This document shows, in pieces, positions 1-8,480 of a stretch of 64,000 nucleotides of DNA. Both the position numbers and the translations under genes were made by a program. A model generated the notes under the pieces. It was not told where the DNA came from. It saw only the letters and a program-made list of their open reading frames with translations, and ran no database searches. The DNA comes from Lysobacter sp. Root76 (GTDB lineage: Bacteria; Pseudomonadota; Gammaproteobacteria; Xanthomonadales; Xanthomonadaceae): the NCBI RefSeq assembly GCF_001428685.1, contig NZ_LMIK01000007.1, positions 18,558-82,557 of the forward strand, read 5' to 3'. The first letter of the stretch is position 1. Every line of letters begins with the position of its first letter.

Positions 1-1
1 G

Positions 2-139
2 CTGAAGATCAGCGGTGCGTTCAATACCGGCGACACCGACACCTTCGTCGACGCGGTGACCGCCTACTTCCCGATCGAACGCGCGGTAAGCCAGAGCGAC
101 GCGATCGTGCTGAAGCCGCGCGCGCCCGAGCGCGGCTGA
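2..139 (+). CDS. FecR-family anti-sigma/sensor protein, C-terminal fragment
   Basis: Only the last 45 codons are in the window; the gene begins upstream. The residues include ISGAFNTGDTDTFVDAVTAY followed by FPIE, which fits the C-terminal periplasmic domain (DUF4974 type) of FecR regulators. FecR proteins are inner-membrane partners of ECF sigma factors and receive a signal from a TonB receptor with an STN domain. The next gene is exactly such a receptor, which supports the call. A fecI-type sigma factor would be expected just outside the left edge. The fragment is short, so the family call rests on both its motif and its position. Confidence 0.7.
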   Translation: MKISGAFNTGDTDTFVDAVTAYFPIERAVSQSDAIVLKPRAPERG

Positions 140-467
140 CGGCTCTTGCCTCCGATCCTCCCGTACGTGGCGCAGCAATGCGCCGCGTCGGGTTGCGTCG
201 TGCCCGGCGGCCTCGCGTTCGATTGGTGTCGCGGCGCTCGCCGGCGCAGGCGCGGCCGGTACCGATCCCGCGCCGATGCGATCGCGGGCGAGGCGATGCC
301 GCGGAACGCAGCTGCGATTTTGTTGCGCTGCAAAACAATTCCGAGGCGATCGGCGGGTTTCACCGCCCGCATCGCGATTGCGTCGGGACGGGTTCGGGTT
401 TTCCGAATCGCTGCGTCCTTACAAACACGAGGCCACGCGAAGAGGGCCCGCCACCGGAGGGGAACCG
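140..467. other. 328-bp intergenic region before the TonB receptor
   Basis: No convincing gene is present: the open frames crossing it lack a ribosome-binding site and are arginine-rich frameshift-like translations. It should carry the promoter of the receptor, plausibly read by the ECF sigma factor paired with the upstream FecR protein, but I cannot assign -35/-10 boxes. A ribosome-binding site GGAGGGG lies at 456-462. Confidence 0.5.
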
Positions 468-3400
468 ATGCGAGTGCAAGACCAGAAGCGACTGTCGAGG
501 CGCGTGCTCAAACCCTGTGTGCTGCTGCTGGCGTTGCTGCCGTATCTGACCGCCTATGCCCGCGGCGATGCGATCACCGCCAGGTTCGATATCCCGCAGC
601 AGCGGCTCGATGCCGCCTTGTCGGAATACGCGCGCCAGAGCGGCCAACAGTTGCTGTATTCGCCCGAACTCGCGGTCGGCAAGACCGGACGCGCGGTGCG
701 CGGCGAGAAGCCGACCTTACAGGCGCTGGACGAACTGCTCGCAGGTACCGGTCTCAAATACTCGACCAGCGCATCCGGCGCGATCCTCATCAACGGCAGC
801 GCGGGCGGACATTCGGCGTCGGAGGACGCCAAGCCTCCTGCCGACGCGGTGCCACCGGGAAACGCAGAGGGGACCGCTGACACGCAGCCGGCGGCGGACT
901 CCCAGGCAGAACCGCAAACGGCGCCCGATCCCACCGCTACGGCCAAGGCCCAGGCGGCGACCAATCTCGACACCATCGTGGTCACCGCGCAGAAGCGCGT
1001 CGAGCGCATTCAGGATGTGCCGATCGCGATCAGCGCGTTCAGCGGCGACGATCTGGGCGACCGCAAGATCGAAACCGGCGGCGATCTGGTGACGGCGACG
1101 CCGAACGTCACGTTCAGCAAAACCAACTTCGCCAGCTACAACTTTCAGATCCGAGGCATCGGCACGCAGGCCTTGTCGGTGACCACCGATCCGGCCGTGG
1201 CGATCAGCTTCAACAGCACGCCGATGATCCGGAACCGTCTGTTCGAACAAGAATACTTCGACGTGGACCGGGTCGAGGTGCTGCGCGGGCCGCAAGGCAC
1301 CTTGTACGGCCGCAACGCCACCGCCGGCGTGGTCAACATGATCCCGAAGCTGGCCGACCCCAGCGCCTACGAAAGCTGGTTCAAGGTCGAAGCCGGCAAT
1401 TTCGACAGCAAGCGGTTCAGCGGCATGGTCAACCTGCCGATCAACGAGGCGCTGGCGTTCCGCATGGCCGGCGCCTGGACCGACCGCAGCGGCTACATCG
1501 AGAACACCGCCACCGGCAGGGATGTCGACGATCGCAGCCTGTGGTCGACGCGCGCCTCGGTGGTGTTCAAACCCAGCGACGCGACCAACCTGAGCCTGGT
1601 CTGGGAGCATTTCGACGAAGACGACAGGCGTGCGCGCACCGGCAAGCAGCTGTGCCATACCGACCCCGGCGCTACCGACGTCGACGGCATTCCGCCGAAC
1701 AGCTTCGATCGCAACTTCATGAGCCAGGGCTGCGCGGACGGTTCGCTCTACGATCGCGGCGCCTTCGGCCTGCCCAACGGCGGCAGCCTGCCGTGGGTGC
1801 TGGCGAGCGGCACCTTTCCCGGCACACTGGCCTCGGCGCTCGATCCCGACGGCAACTTCGTCGGCCCGATCTACCTCATTCCGCCGGGCGTGAACCCCTA
1901 CGAGGGCCGCACCCAGTCGACCGACCTGCGCCAGATCGAGACCACCTACGATCCCAGGTTCCAGGCCAAGAACGATGTCGTCCAGTTCAACTTCGACACC
2001 GAAATCAACGAGAAACTGAAGTTCGTCTCGCAGACGCTGTACACGCGCGACAAGTACTACTCGACCCAGGACTACAACCGCTTCCAGTCCAATGCGGTGT
2101 TCACCGACACCGATCCGCTGGTGCAGATCACGCCCAACGGCGATCTGGCGCCGGCCTATCCGCTGGCGCCGAAGGGCGTGCTTTGCGACCCGCAGCTGGG
2201 ATGTTCGGATCGCATGCTGGGCGTCGACCTGGTCGATTCCTACAGCAAGCAGTGGTCGCAGGAGTTCCGCCTGCAGTCGATGTCCGAAGGCCCGTTCAAC
2301 TTCAGCATCGGCGCCAACTACCTGTACTACTCGGTCGACGAAAGCTACTACGTCTTCAACAACGTCTTCACCGCGATCGCGCGGAACTTCAACAACACCG
2401 CCGGCGTCGGCCTGGGTTCCGGCAATACCCCGGTCGACTGCCCGCAGGGCAACGGCGGCGCGACCGTCAATGGCTTGTCCGGCTACCCCTGCGTCTACAT
2501 CGACCCGAACTCGCTCGACAGCATCGACGGCCAGGGGCACAACTATTTCCGCAGCCGCAACGTCGCCAAGACCAAATCCGCCGCGTTGTTCGGCGAGGCC
2601 TACTGGCAGCTGTCCGATACGGTCAAGCTGACCGCCGGTCTGCGCCTGACCCGCGACACCAAGATCACCACGCCGTATCCGAGCCAGACCCTGCTGTCGT
2701 CCACCAAATCCGGCCCGCCGTACTACTCCTTCGTCGGCGCCGGCTTCGTCAACAGCGGCTACCCGGCGCTGCCCGATGTCCGTCAGACCTGGAACGAGCC
2801 GACCGGACGCCTGGTGCTGGACTGGAAACCCGACCTGCCGTTCACCGACAGCACCCTGGTGTACCTGTCGGGCTCGCGCGGCTACAAGGCCGGCGGCACC
2901 AACTCGCCGGCCATCGGCGCCGATCCCGATTTCCTCAGCTTCACCCAGCGCGATCTCGGATTCGATGCGGAGTTCGTCAACGCGTTCGAGCTCGGCATGA
3001 AGAACGTAATGGCCGACGGCAAGCTCAATCTGAACGCCACCGTGTTCTACAACGACTACCGTGGCTATCAGGTTTCGCAGATCCAGGACCGCGCCACCTT
3101 CAACGAGAACTTCGACGCCAAGACCTGGGGCGCGGAAATCGAACTGGCGTGGCGGCCGACGCCGTCGTTCCAGCTCAGCGGCAACGTCGGGTTCCTGCGC
3201 ACGCGCCTGGACGACAACCAGTACTCGATCGACGTGATGAATCGCACCCAGGGCAATCCCGACTGGGTCGTGTTGCGGCCGTGGGTGCAACAAGCCTCGA
3301 ACTGCATCGCGCCGCGCGACAAGGTGGCGCAGGTCATGGCCCTGATCTACGCCGGCGGCGACGTCACCTCCAATGCAGGCATCATCCTCAACAGCTTCTG

Positions 3401-3887
3401 TTCGCTCAATTATCCGGTCGCGGTGGGCGGATTCACGCCGGGCGGCTCCTGGGGCGATGCGTTCGGGTTCTTCTACGACCCGCGTACCGACGCGCCGAAC
3501 GGCGGCCAGGGCTTTGCGGCCAACGTCGGCGGCAACGAGCTGCCGAATGCGCCGCACATCACCGCCAGCCTCAGCCCGCAGTACACGTTCTTCACCGCGC
3601 ACGGCGATTTCACCGTGCGTGCCGACTTGTACTACCAGGGCGCGAGCTGGGCGCGCATCTACCAGGACGAGATCGACCGCCTGCACGACTGGGGCAACGT
3701 CAACCTGTCGCTGACCTGGCAGAAGCCCGAAGCCGATCTGACCGTACAGCTCTACGTCAAGAATCTGCTCGACGGCAAGGCGATCACCGGCACCTTCCTC
3801 AACAGCGACGACAGCGGCCTGACCGCGAACGTGTTCACGCAGGACCCTCGCATCATCGGCATCTCGCTGCGCAAGGGCTTCTTCTGA
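468..3887 (+). CDS. TonB-dependent outer-membrane receptor with N-terminal STN signalling domain
   Basis: A 1139-residue protein. Residues 1-32 form a signal peptide (basic start, LLLALLPYLTAYA). About 34-105 is a secretin/TonB short N-terminal (STN) domain, the part that talks to a FecR partner. A Pro/Ala-rich linker leads to the TonB box and plug at about 166 (DTIVVTAQKR, then VEVLRGPQGTLYGRNATAG), and the rest is the 22-strand barrel ending in an aromatic residue (GFF). ATG 468 is chosen because GGAGGGG sits 5 bases upstream; an in-frame extension to 276 has no such site. Substrate is unknown; the plug and barrel look like the IROMP/FecA-like receptors that are expanded in Lysobacter and sphingomonads. 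With the FecR protein upstream it forms a trans-envelope signalling set, and the two exported proteins downstream may share its regulation. Confidence 0.9.
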   Translation: MRVQDQKRLSRRVLKPCVLLLALLPYLTAYARGDAITARFDIPQQRLDAALSEYARQSGQQLLYSPELAVGKTGRAVRGEKPTLQALDELLAGTGLKYSTSASGAILINGSAGGHSASEDAKPPADAVPPGNAEGTADTQPAADSQAEPQTAPDPTATAKAQAATNLDTIVVTAQKRVERIQDVPIAISAFSGDDLGDRKIETGGDLVTATPNVTFSKTNFASYNFQIRGIGTQALSVTTDPAVAISFNSTPMIRNRLFEQEYFDVDRVEVLRGPQGTLYGRNATAGVVNMIPKLADPSAYESWFKVEAGNFDSKRFSGMVNLPINEALAFRMAGAWTDRSGYIENTATGRDVDDRSLWSTRASVVFKPSDATNLSLVWEHFDEDDRRARTGKQLCHTDPGATDVDGIPPNSFDRNFMSQGCADGSLYDRGAFGLPNGGSLPWVLASGTFPGTLASALDPDGNFVGPIYLIPPGVNPYEGRTQSTDLRQIETTYDPRFQAKNDVVQFNFDTEINEKLKFVSQTLYTRDKYYSTQDYNRFQSNAVFTDTDPLVQITPNGDLAPAYPLAPKGVLCDPQLGCSDRMLGVDLVDSYSKQWSQEFRLQSMSEGPFNFSIGANYLYYSVDESYYVFNNVFTAIARNFNNTAGVGLGSGNTPVDCPQGNGGATVNGLSGYPCVYIDPNSLDSIDGQGHNYFRSRNVAKTKSAALFGEAYWQLSDTVKLTAGLRLTRDTKITTPYPSQTLLSSTKSGPPYYSFVGAGFVNSGYPALPDVRQTWNEPTGRLVLDWKPDLPFTDSTLVYLSGSRGYKAGGTNSPAIGADPDFLSFTQRDLGFDAEFVNAFELGMKNVMADGKLNLNATVFYNDYRGYQVSQIQDRATFNENFDAKTWGAEIELAWRPTPSFQLSGNVGFLRTRLDDNQYSIDVMNRTQGNPDWVVLRPWVQQASNCIAPRDKVAQVMALIYAGGDVTSNAGIILNSFCSLNYPVAVGGFTPGGSWGDAFGFFYDPRTDAPNGGQGFAANVGGNELPNAPHITASLSPQYTFFTAHGDFTVRADLYYQGASWARIYQDEIDRLHDWGNVNLSLTWQKPEADLTVQLYVKNLLDGKAITGTFLNSDDSGLTANVFTQDPRIIGISLRKGFF

Positions 3888-4036
3888 AGCCCGACCTTCC
3901 TCCCATCCCTGCCGGCGTCGCTAGCGCAAACCGGCAGGAAGTGTCGCCACGGCATCCGATCCATCGTGGCAAACCCGCCTGACGCATCGAGCGTCCGGCG
4001 ATTCCGGTCGTACTCGTACAAGGAGAGTTGAATACC

Positions 4037-4573
4037 ATGAAGCTTAAGTCAGCCATACTCGCTGCCTGTGTTGCGGCAGGCGCGTTCTGCTCATCTTCCG
4101 CTTTCGCCGGTTGGGAAATCTATGACGCCGGGACCGCGACCTGGGGCGACGGAACCGTCGTCCTCTCGGGCCCGACCTCGGCTACCGTCAACGGCATCCC
4201 GGCGCCGTGCACCGCCAACTTCACGCTCACGGTAACGGGCGGCGTGGCCGTGGTCTCGGCCGCCACCTTCACCGGCAGCTCGACCTGCAACAACATCACC
4301 TCCAGCGCCGCGACCCCGCCGCACTGGTCGGTGTCGGGCACCGCTTCCGGTACTTCGGTGTCCACGACGGTCGGCGGAATCAGCATCACGATCCTGGGCA
4401 AGACCTGCACCGGCAGCGTCGCGGGCACGCTGACGAACGCGCATCCCTACGGCGGCGGCAGCAACGGATTCTCGTTCCCCGTCACCAGCCTGCCCGTCAC
4501 CGGCGGCGGCACCTGCACGGTCAAGTCGAATCCCTCGCTGACCGCCAGCAAGCCCATCCAGCTGACGCCTTGA
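4037..4573 (+). CDS. Small exported Thr/Ser/Gly-rich protein, possibly PraB-like
   Basis: 178 residues. A clear signal peptide (MKLKSAILAACVAAGAFCSS, cleavage after AFA) precedes a Thr/Ser/Gly/Val-rich beta-type body with paired cysteines (APCTANF, SSTCNN, GKTCTGS, GGTCTV) and no membrane segment. Composition and pattern remind me of the extracellular PraA/PraB (alkane-oxidation activator) group, but I hold that only loosely. ATG 4037 has AGGAGAG at 4021-4027; an in-frame TTG at 4028 is the alternative. It lies 149 bp after the TonB receptor and 248 bp before another exported protein, so it may be the secreted partner of an uptake system. No enzymatic motif is visible. Confidence 0.7.
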   Translation: MKLKSAILAACVAAGAFCSSSAFAGWEIYDAGTATWGDGTVVLSGPTSATVNGIPAPCTANFTLTVTGGVAVVSAATFTGSSTCNNITSSAATPPHWSVSGTASGTSVSTTVGGISITILGKTCTGSVAGTLTNAHPYGGGSNGFSFPVTSLPVTGGGTCTVKSNPSLTASKPIQLTP

Positions 4574-4681
4574 GTGCGGACATCCGTGCGATCGGACCCT
4601 AGGCATCGATCGTAAGCACGGCCACGACGCCGACGGCACCCGCGTTTTGGTACGGGCCATCCCCGCCGCTACGAGCACGGA

Positions 4682-4710
4682 CCGCTCAAAGCATGGATCG
4701 CTTTAAGCGG
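4682..4710. repeat. Hairpin between two exported-protein genes
   Basis: CCGCTCAAAGC (4682-4692) and GCTTTAAGCGG (4700-4710) form an 11-bp stem with one mismatch around a 7-base loop. No U-tract follows. It could act as a weak terminator or mRNA stabiliser between the small exported protein and the next gene. Confidence 0.4.
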
Positions 4711-4821
4711 CGCGGGATGGGCCCACCGCCGTCGGCATGGACGGCGCCGCGACCCGACCCCGGTTCGCGGCGCATCGGGCCATCGTCGAAACGGCTCTCC
4801 CATTCCATCCAGGAGTTAAAC

Positions 4822-5736
4822 ATGTTCAAGACGACGCTTTCCGTGGCTTTTGCCACGGCCTTAGCCGGAATCGCCGTCACGTCCGCCGCATCCGCGGCCG
4901 TACCCACCGGTCCCTACGCGATCTTCAAGTACTGCCCGTACAACAATCCGCAAGTCGGCGCCTGCGTGGTCAACACCACCACTTCCGGCACGCTCGCGAT
5001 GGGCGCCACCACCTTGCCGATCACCCAACCGATCGTGTTGCAGGGCGGTGTGATCGACACCGGCCCCTCGCCGCTCTACGACGCGGTGGGCGCGGCGACG
5101 CTGTCGGCTCCGGCGGCGAAAGTGCCCGGCGGCCTGCTCGGCATCACCAACCCCTTGCCGGAGTGGCCGCTCCCGCTTTGGGTCGCGTTCTGGAACATCG
5201 TCGGCACGGTCAACGACGTGACCGCGACCATGGAGCCGGTCGACACCATCCAGACCAACTTCGGCAATGCACTGTTTCCTCCGGACGACGGTAGCGACCC
5301 CACCGCGGCGACGCTGAAGGTGCGCGTGCGCCTGCAGAACCCGTTCCTGGGCAACAGCTGCTATATCGGCTCGGCGCAGAACCCGATCACGATCAAGCTG
5401 CAAACCGGCACCACCCAGCCGCCGCTGCCGAATCTGCCGATTTCGGGCAACCCGGGCAGCTACGACTTCGAGACGACCGATCCGGACAACGGCTACAGCG
5501 TGCTCCACATCAGCGACAACACCCTGGTCGACAACTCGTTCGCGGTGCCGGCGGCGAAGGGCTGCGGCAACATCGCCTTGGGCTTGCCGATCATCACCCA
5601 GCTGCTCGATACGCTGGTCTCGGGCGCGGTGAACCTGAAGGTGGGCCTGCCCTCGGCCTCAGGCAAGAACACCGCCATCATGAGCGGCAAGTCCGCCATC
5701 GCCGGTACGCCGTCGGTGCTGTCCAGCGTTCAATAA
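4822..5736 (+). CDS. Exported protein of a family best known from actinomycetes, function unknown
   Basis: 304 residues. ATG 4822 follows AGGAG at 4811-4815 and opens a signal peptide (MFKTTLSVAFATALAGIAVT, cleavage near ASAA). The mature part begins VPTGPYAIFKYCPYNNPQVG and contains TTSGTLAMG, LQNPFLGNSCYIGSAQNPI, LQTGTTQPPLPNLPISG, DNSFAVPAAKGCG and LKVGLPSASGKNTAIMSG. From memory this string of motifs is characteristic of uncharacterised secreted proteins abundant in Streptomyces and mycolic-acid actinomycetes, with four conserved cysteines (CP, ACV, NSCYIG, KGCG). There is no catalytic signature. Its position after an STN-type TonB receptor suggests a cell-surface or secreted accessory role. 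An in-frame upstream extension (to 4693) is translation of the intergenic hairpin and is rejected. Confidence 0.8.
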   Translation: MFKTTLSVAFATALAGIAVTSAASAAVPTGPYAIFKYCPYNNPQVGACVVNTTTSGTLAMGATTLPITQPIVLQGGVIDTGPSPLYDAVGAATLSAPAAKVPGGLLGITNPLPEWPLPLWVAFWNIVGTVNDVTATMEPVDTIQTNFGNALFPPDDGSDPTAATLKVRVRLQNPFLGNSCYIGSAQNPITIKLQTGTTQPPLPNLPISGNPGSYDFETTDPDNGYSVLHISDNTLVDNSFAVPAAKGCGNIALGLPIITQLLDTLVSGAVNLKVGLPSASGKNTAIMSGKSAIAGTPSVLSSVQ

Positions 5737-5768
5737 GTGACGGGCGATTCGCGCGATGCAACACCCTA

Positions 5769-5798
5769 CGCAAGGCGGTTCGCGAGAACCGCCTTGCG
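5769..5798. terminator. 13-bp perfect hairpin, probable terminator
   Basis: CGCAAGGCGGTTC (5769-5781), loop GCGA, and GAACCGCCTTGCG (5786-5798) are perfectly complementary. It sits 32 bases after the stop of the exported protein and just before the next start codon. No U-run follows, so termination strength is uncertain. Confidence 0.6.
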
Positions 5799-5811
5799 AT
5801 ACTATCGAGGC

Positions 5812-6783
5812 ATGAATCGAGGGGTTCTGTGGATGGCGCTGGTTGCGACGGCCGTAGCCGTCGGCGCGTATTGCTTTGAACGCTTTGGGGACGGTCAGGC
5901 CGCGGCGGAGACCAATTCGGTACGGGCCGGGACGCAAGCCGAGACGCCTGCGGTGGCCGGTGGAAACCCCGGTTCCGCAACGACGCTTCAAGTCTCGGTA
6001 TCGCCCGGTTCGGCTGCCGCACCGTTGAAGGACGCATTCGCGCAGTTGCAGGCGCAAGCCGAGGCCGGCGATGCCGTCGCTGCGACCCGCCTGTATCGAA
6101 ATGTCGGGTTTTGCAGCCGCTTGCCAGCACTGGATTGGATGTTGACGCGCACCGCCGACGAGCTGCTCGCGCAAAAGACCGAAAAGATGGATGCGCAGCA
6201 GCTACGCGACTACAAGATCCAGCTCGATGCGATCGAAGAGCGCAAGCCGGTCATGAAGCGCTTCCACGATCTGTGCGACGGAGCCAGCGCCGAAATGCTC
6301 GCCAGCCTGGTGCCCAGCCTCAAGCGTGCCGCCGAACTCGGCGACGTCGATGCGCGCGCCTGTTATCTCAAGCAGGGGCCGAATGTCGATCCGCGCAGTT
6401 TCGCGACGCGGCCCGAGCTGCTCGACGGTTATCGTCGCAGCGTCCATGCCCTGATCGATTCCGGTATGCAGGCAGGAGATTGGAAAGTGGTCGACATCGT
6501 CCGCCATGCGTCCCGAGTCGGCTCCGACAGCCTGCTTTCCGGCCTGCTGGGTTCGGACCCTACGCTGCACTACCGCTATCTCAAGCTATACCGCCTCGGC
6601 ATGGGGCCGCGCGATGGCGCCCGACTGGATCAGCAGCTCGACTCCGCGGCCGCCTCGTTGTCTCCTGCGCAGCGCATAGACGCCGATGTCTGGGCGCAGA
6701 CCACCTTGCAGAAGAGTTTCAGCGGTTACTCTGCGCAGGAAACGCCCGAGGGCTGGGATCCTTGCGGGTTCTCCTACGAATGA
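5812..6783 (+). CDS. Membrane-anchored protein of unknown function, first of a tandem paralogous pair
   Basis: 323 residues with one N-terminal membrane anchor (GVLWMALVATAVAVGAYCF), a low-complexity linker to about residue 65, and an alpha-helical periplasmic domain. The helical part has Sel1/TPR flavour (FAQLQAQAEAGDAVAATRLY, ELGDVDARACYL). A conserved core shared with the next gene includes QLQAQA, RACYL, GDWKVVD, HYRYLKLYRLG, NLSPAQR-like SLSPAQR, WAQTTL and PQGWD-like PEGWDPC. I know no function for it. ATG 5812 was chosen over an in-frame GTG at 5737 because the latter would put the hairpin inside the coding region and lacks a membrane-protein-like start. Confidence 0.75.
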   Translation: MNRGVLWMALVATAVAVGAYCFERFGDGQAAAETNSVRAGTQAETPAVAGGNPGSATTLQVSVSPGSAAAPLKDAFAQLQAQAEAGDAVAATRLYRNVGFCSRLPALDWMLTRTADELLAQKTEKMDAQQLRDYKIQLDAIEERKPVMKRFHDLCDGASAEMLASLVPSLKRAAELGDVDARACYLKQGPNVDPRSFATRPELLDGYRRSVHALIDSGMQAGDWKVVDIVRHASRVGSDSLLSGLLGSDPTLHYRYLKLYRLGMGPRDGARLDQQLDSAAASLSPAQRIDADVWAQTTLQKSFSGYSAQETPEGWDPCGFSYE

Positions 6784-6830
6784 AACCTCTCTTCGGCGAT
6801 ACGCAGGCGACTCCATCCAGGTCTTGGGGC

Positions 6831-7814
6831 ATGAGCAAATATCGCTTCCTACTGTGGGCTTGCCTGGTGCTGGCAGCCTTGTTCGGCGCCTATCTGCTCG
6901 GCCGCAAGGAAGGATCGAGCGGGCATCCGACGGCGCTGCCGGCGACCACCGCGGCGGATCCCGCCGGCCAGGCTCCCGGCAGCGAGCTGCCGATCGTCGC
7001 CAAGGCGAGTCTCGACTTCGACCGGGGCGCGTCGATGCCGCCGCTGGGCACGCCGCTGAAGACGGTGTATGCGCAATTGCAGGCGCAGGCGAACGCGGGC
7101 GACGCCCGGGCGGCAGCGCGATTGTTACGCGACCTCAACCGTTGCAGCCGTTTGCGCGCCACCGAATGGTCGACGATGCGCAATGCCGGCGACCTCACCG
7201 AGCACAAGACGGAGAATTTGAACGCGGCGCAGTTGCGGACCTATCAGGTCCTGCTCGAATCCGCCGAGATCCGTCAGCGCGAAGTGGAAGAAGGGCGGAC
7301 CTTGTGCGCGGATGTCGGCGACGAGATTCTCGATACCTTGAACGCGAACATGGCCCAGGCCGCCCGGCTCGGCGACGCCGACGCGCGCGCCTGCTATCTC
7401 AGCCGCGGGCCGCTGTACGACCAGCGCAGCCTGCTCAAGCAACCGGCTGCGCTCGGCGCGTACCGCCGCGAGGCGACGGCGTTGATCGAGAGCGGCCTGG
7501 CCGCCGGGGACTGGCGGGTCGTCGATCTGCTGCAGAGCGCCTACGAGCCGGGCTCGCAGAGCCTGCTGGCGGGCGTGGTGGGCACCGACGTGGACCGGCA
7601 CTATCGTTATCTCAAGCTTTATCGTCTCGGCGCGGAAAACTTCCGGGCGGCCCAGATCGACCGGCAGCTCGCGCTCGCCGCGGCGAACCTGAGTCCGGCG
7701 CAGCGCGCCGAAGCCGACGAGTGGGCGCAAACGACACTGCGCGAGAACTTCAACGGCGCCTCGACCGCCGGCACACCGCAGGGCTGGGATGCCTGCGCGC
7801 CTTTCGGGGGTTGA
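6831..7814 (+). CDS. Membrane-anchored protein of unknown function, second of a tandem paralogous pair
   Basis: 327 residues: an N-terminal anchor (KYRFLLWACLVLAALFGAYL), a linker, then the same helical domain as the preceding gene. Shared blocks are QLQAQANAGDARAAARLLRD, LGDADARACYL, GDWRVVDLL, HYRYLKLYRLG, NLSPAQRAEADEWAQTTL and PQGWDAC. Three cysteines (NRCSRL, RACYL, DAC) are conserved in both copies, as expected for oxidised periplasmic proteins. An alternative ATG at 6780 overlaps the previous stop (ATGA) and would couple translation; 6831 places the hydrophobic segment directly at the N terminus. The two genes probably arose by tandem duplication and are co-transcribed. Confidence 0.75.
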   Translation: MSKYRFLLWACLVLAALFGAYLLGRKEGSSGHPTALPATTAADPAGQAPGSELPIVAKASLDFDRGASMPPLGTPLKTVYAQLQAQANAGDARAAARLLRDLNRCSRLRATEWSTMRNAGDLTEHKTENLNAAQLRTYQVLLESAEIRQREVEEGRTLCADVGDEILDTLNANMAQAARLGDADARACYLSRGPLYDQRSLLKQPAALGAYRREATALIESGLAAGDWRVVDLLQSAYEPGSQSLLAGVVGTDVDRHYRYLKLYRLGAENFRAAQIDRQLALAAANLSPAQRAEADEWAQTTLRENFNGASTAGTPQGWDACAPFGG

Positions 7815-8480
7815 GCCAGATCGGCACGCGTGGGCTGAGAACGGGGGATCGTGTGACGCGCGTCGCACGGGTCGGTGCGGACCCAGCTTGAGGCAGCGAC
7901 GCCGGCGTACCTAGCGGCAGCCAGCCAAGCTGGCCCGGAGCCCTTTGGCCGAGCCGGTCGTAGGGCGGCTCAAATCGCTCAGGGAAACCGAGCGGACGTC
8001 ACCGACAGCGGCTTGCCGCTTCTATCGCTATAAAGACCGGTATCAGCATCGGCTGAGTCTGGAGAGACAGACCGCCAGCGAGCGCCGGATCCCGACCGAG
8101 TCGCGCCGGCACGGTCGCGCCTGCGCGGATCGCGGCGAGTGGCCGCTCGCATCCTCTGGATTCCGTAGGGAACTTGTAGACGCGTCGTCACTCAAGGCAG
8201 GCGATCGCCGGCTACGGCCAGAAGCGCAGGTGGGCGGCCGCATGCTCCGCGATTCGCCGAAGACCGCGCAGCGCGGTTGAGGCGGCTTTGGACAGGGAGG
8301 GTCTTGCGCGGATTGCGGATCGCCACGACGGCGTAGACTGATCCCGACGCTCGAGCCCTAGGTAGCGCGGGCCCGCCGGCCGTGACCAGGCGTTCGAGAC
8401 CGGCATGCCTCGGGCCTCGTGAACGCAATGTTGAAGCTGGGCGAGGTGGGCGGGGTAGGATCGCTGGATCGCGGGACATC
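7815..8480. other. 666-bp intergenic region without a recognisable gene
   Basis: I see no gene here. The 112-codon frame at 7945-8280 has no ribosome-binding site and translates to an arginine/serine-rich sequence without a known motif. The base composition looks less codon-structured than the neighbours. It must hold the promoter of the GGDEF-EAL gene, but I cannot assign boxes. Confidence 0.45.

Noticed and set aside
717..3686. Long open frame (989 codons) opposite the first TonB receptor
   Set aside because: It is a high-GC antisense shadow: Arg/Ala/Val-rich translation with no motif, wholly inside a gene with clear domain structure.
7945..8280. Possible small gene in the 666-bp gap
   Set aside because: No ribosome-binding site, no motif and an arginine-rich translation typical of noncoding high-GC DNA.
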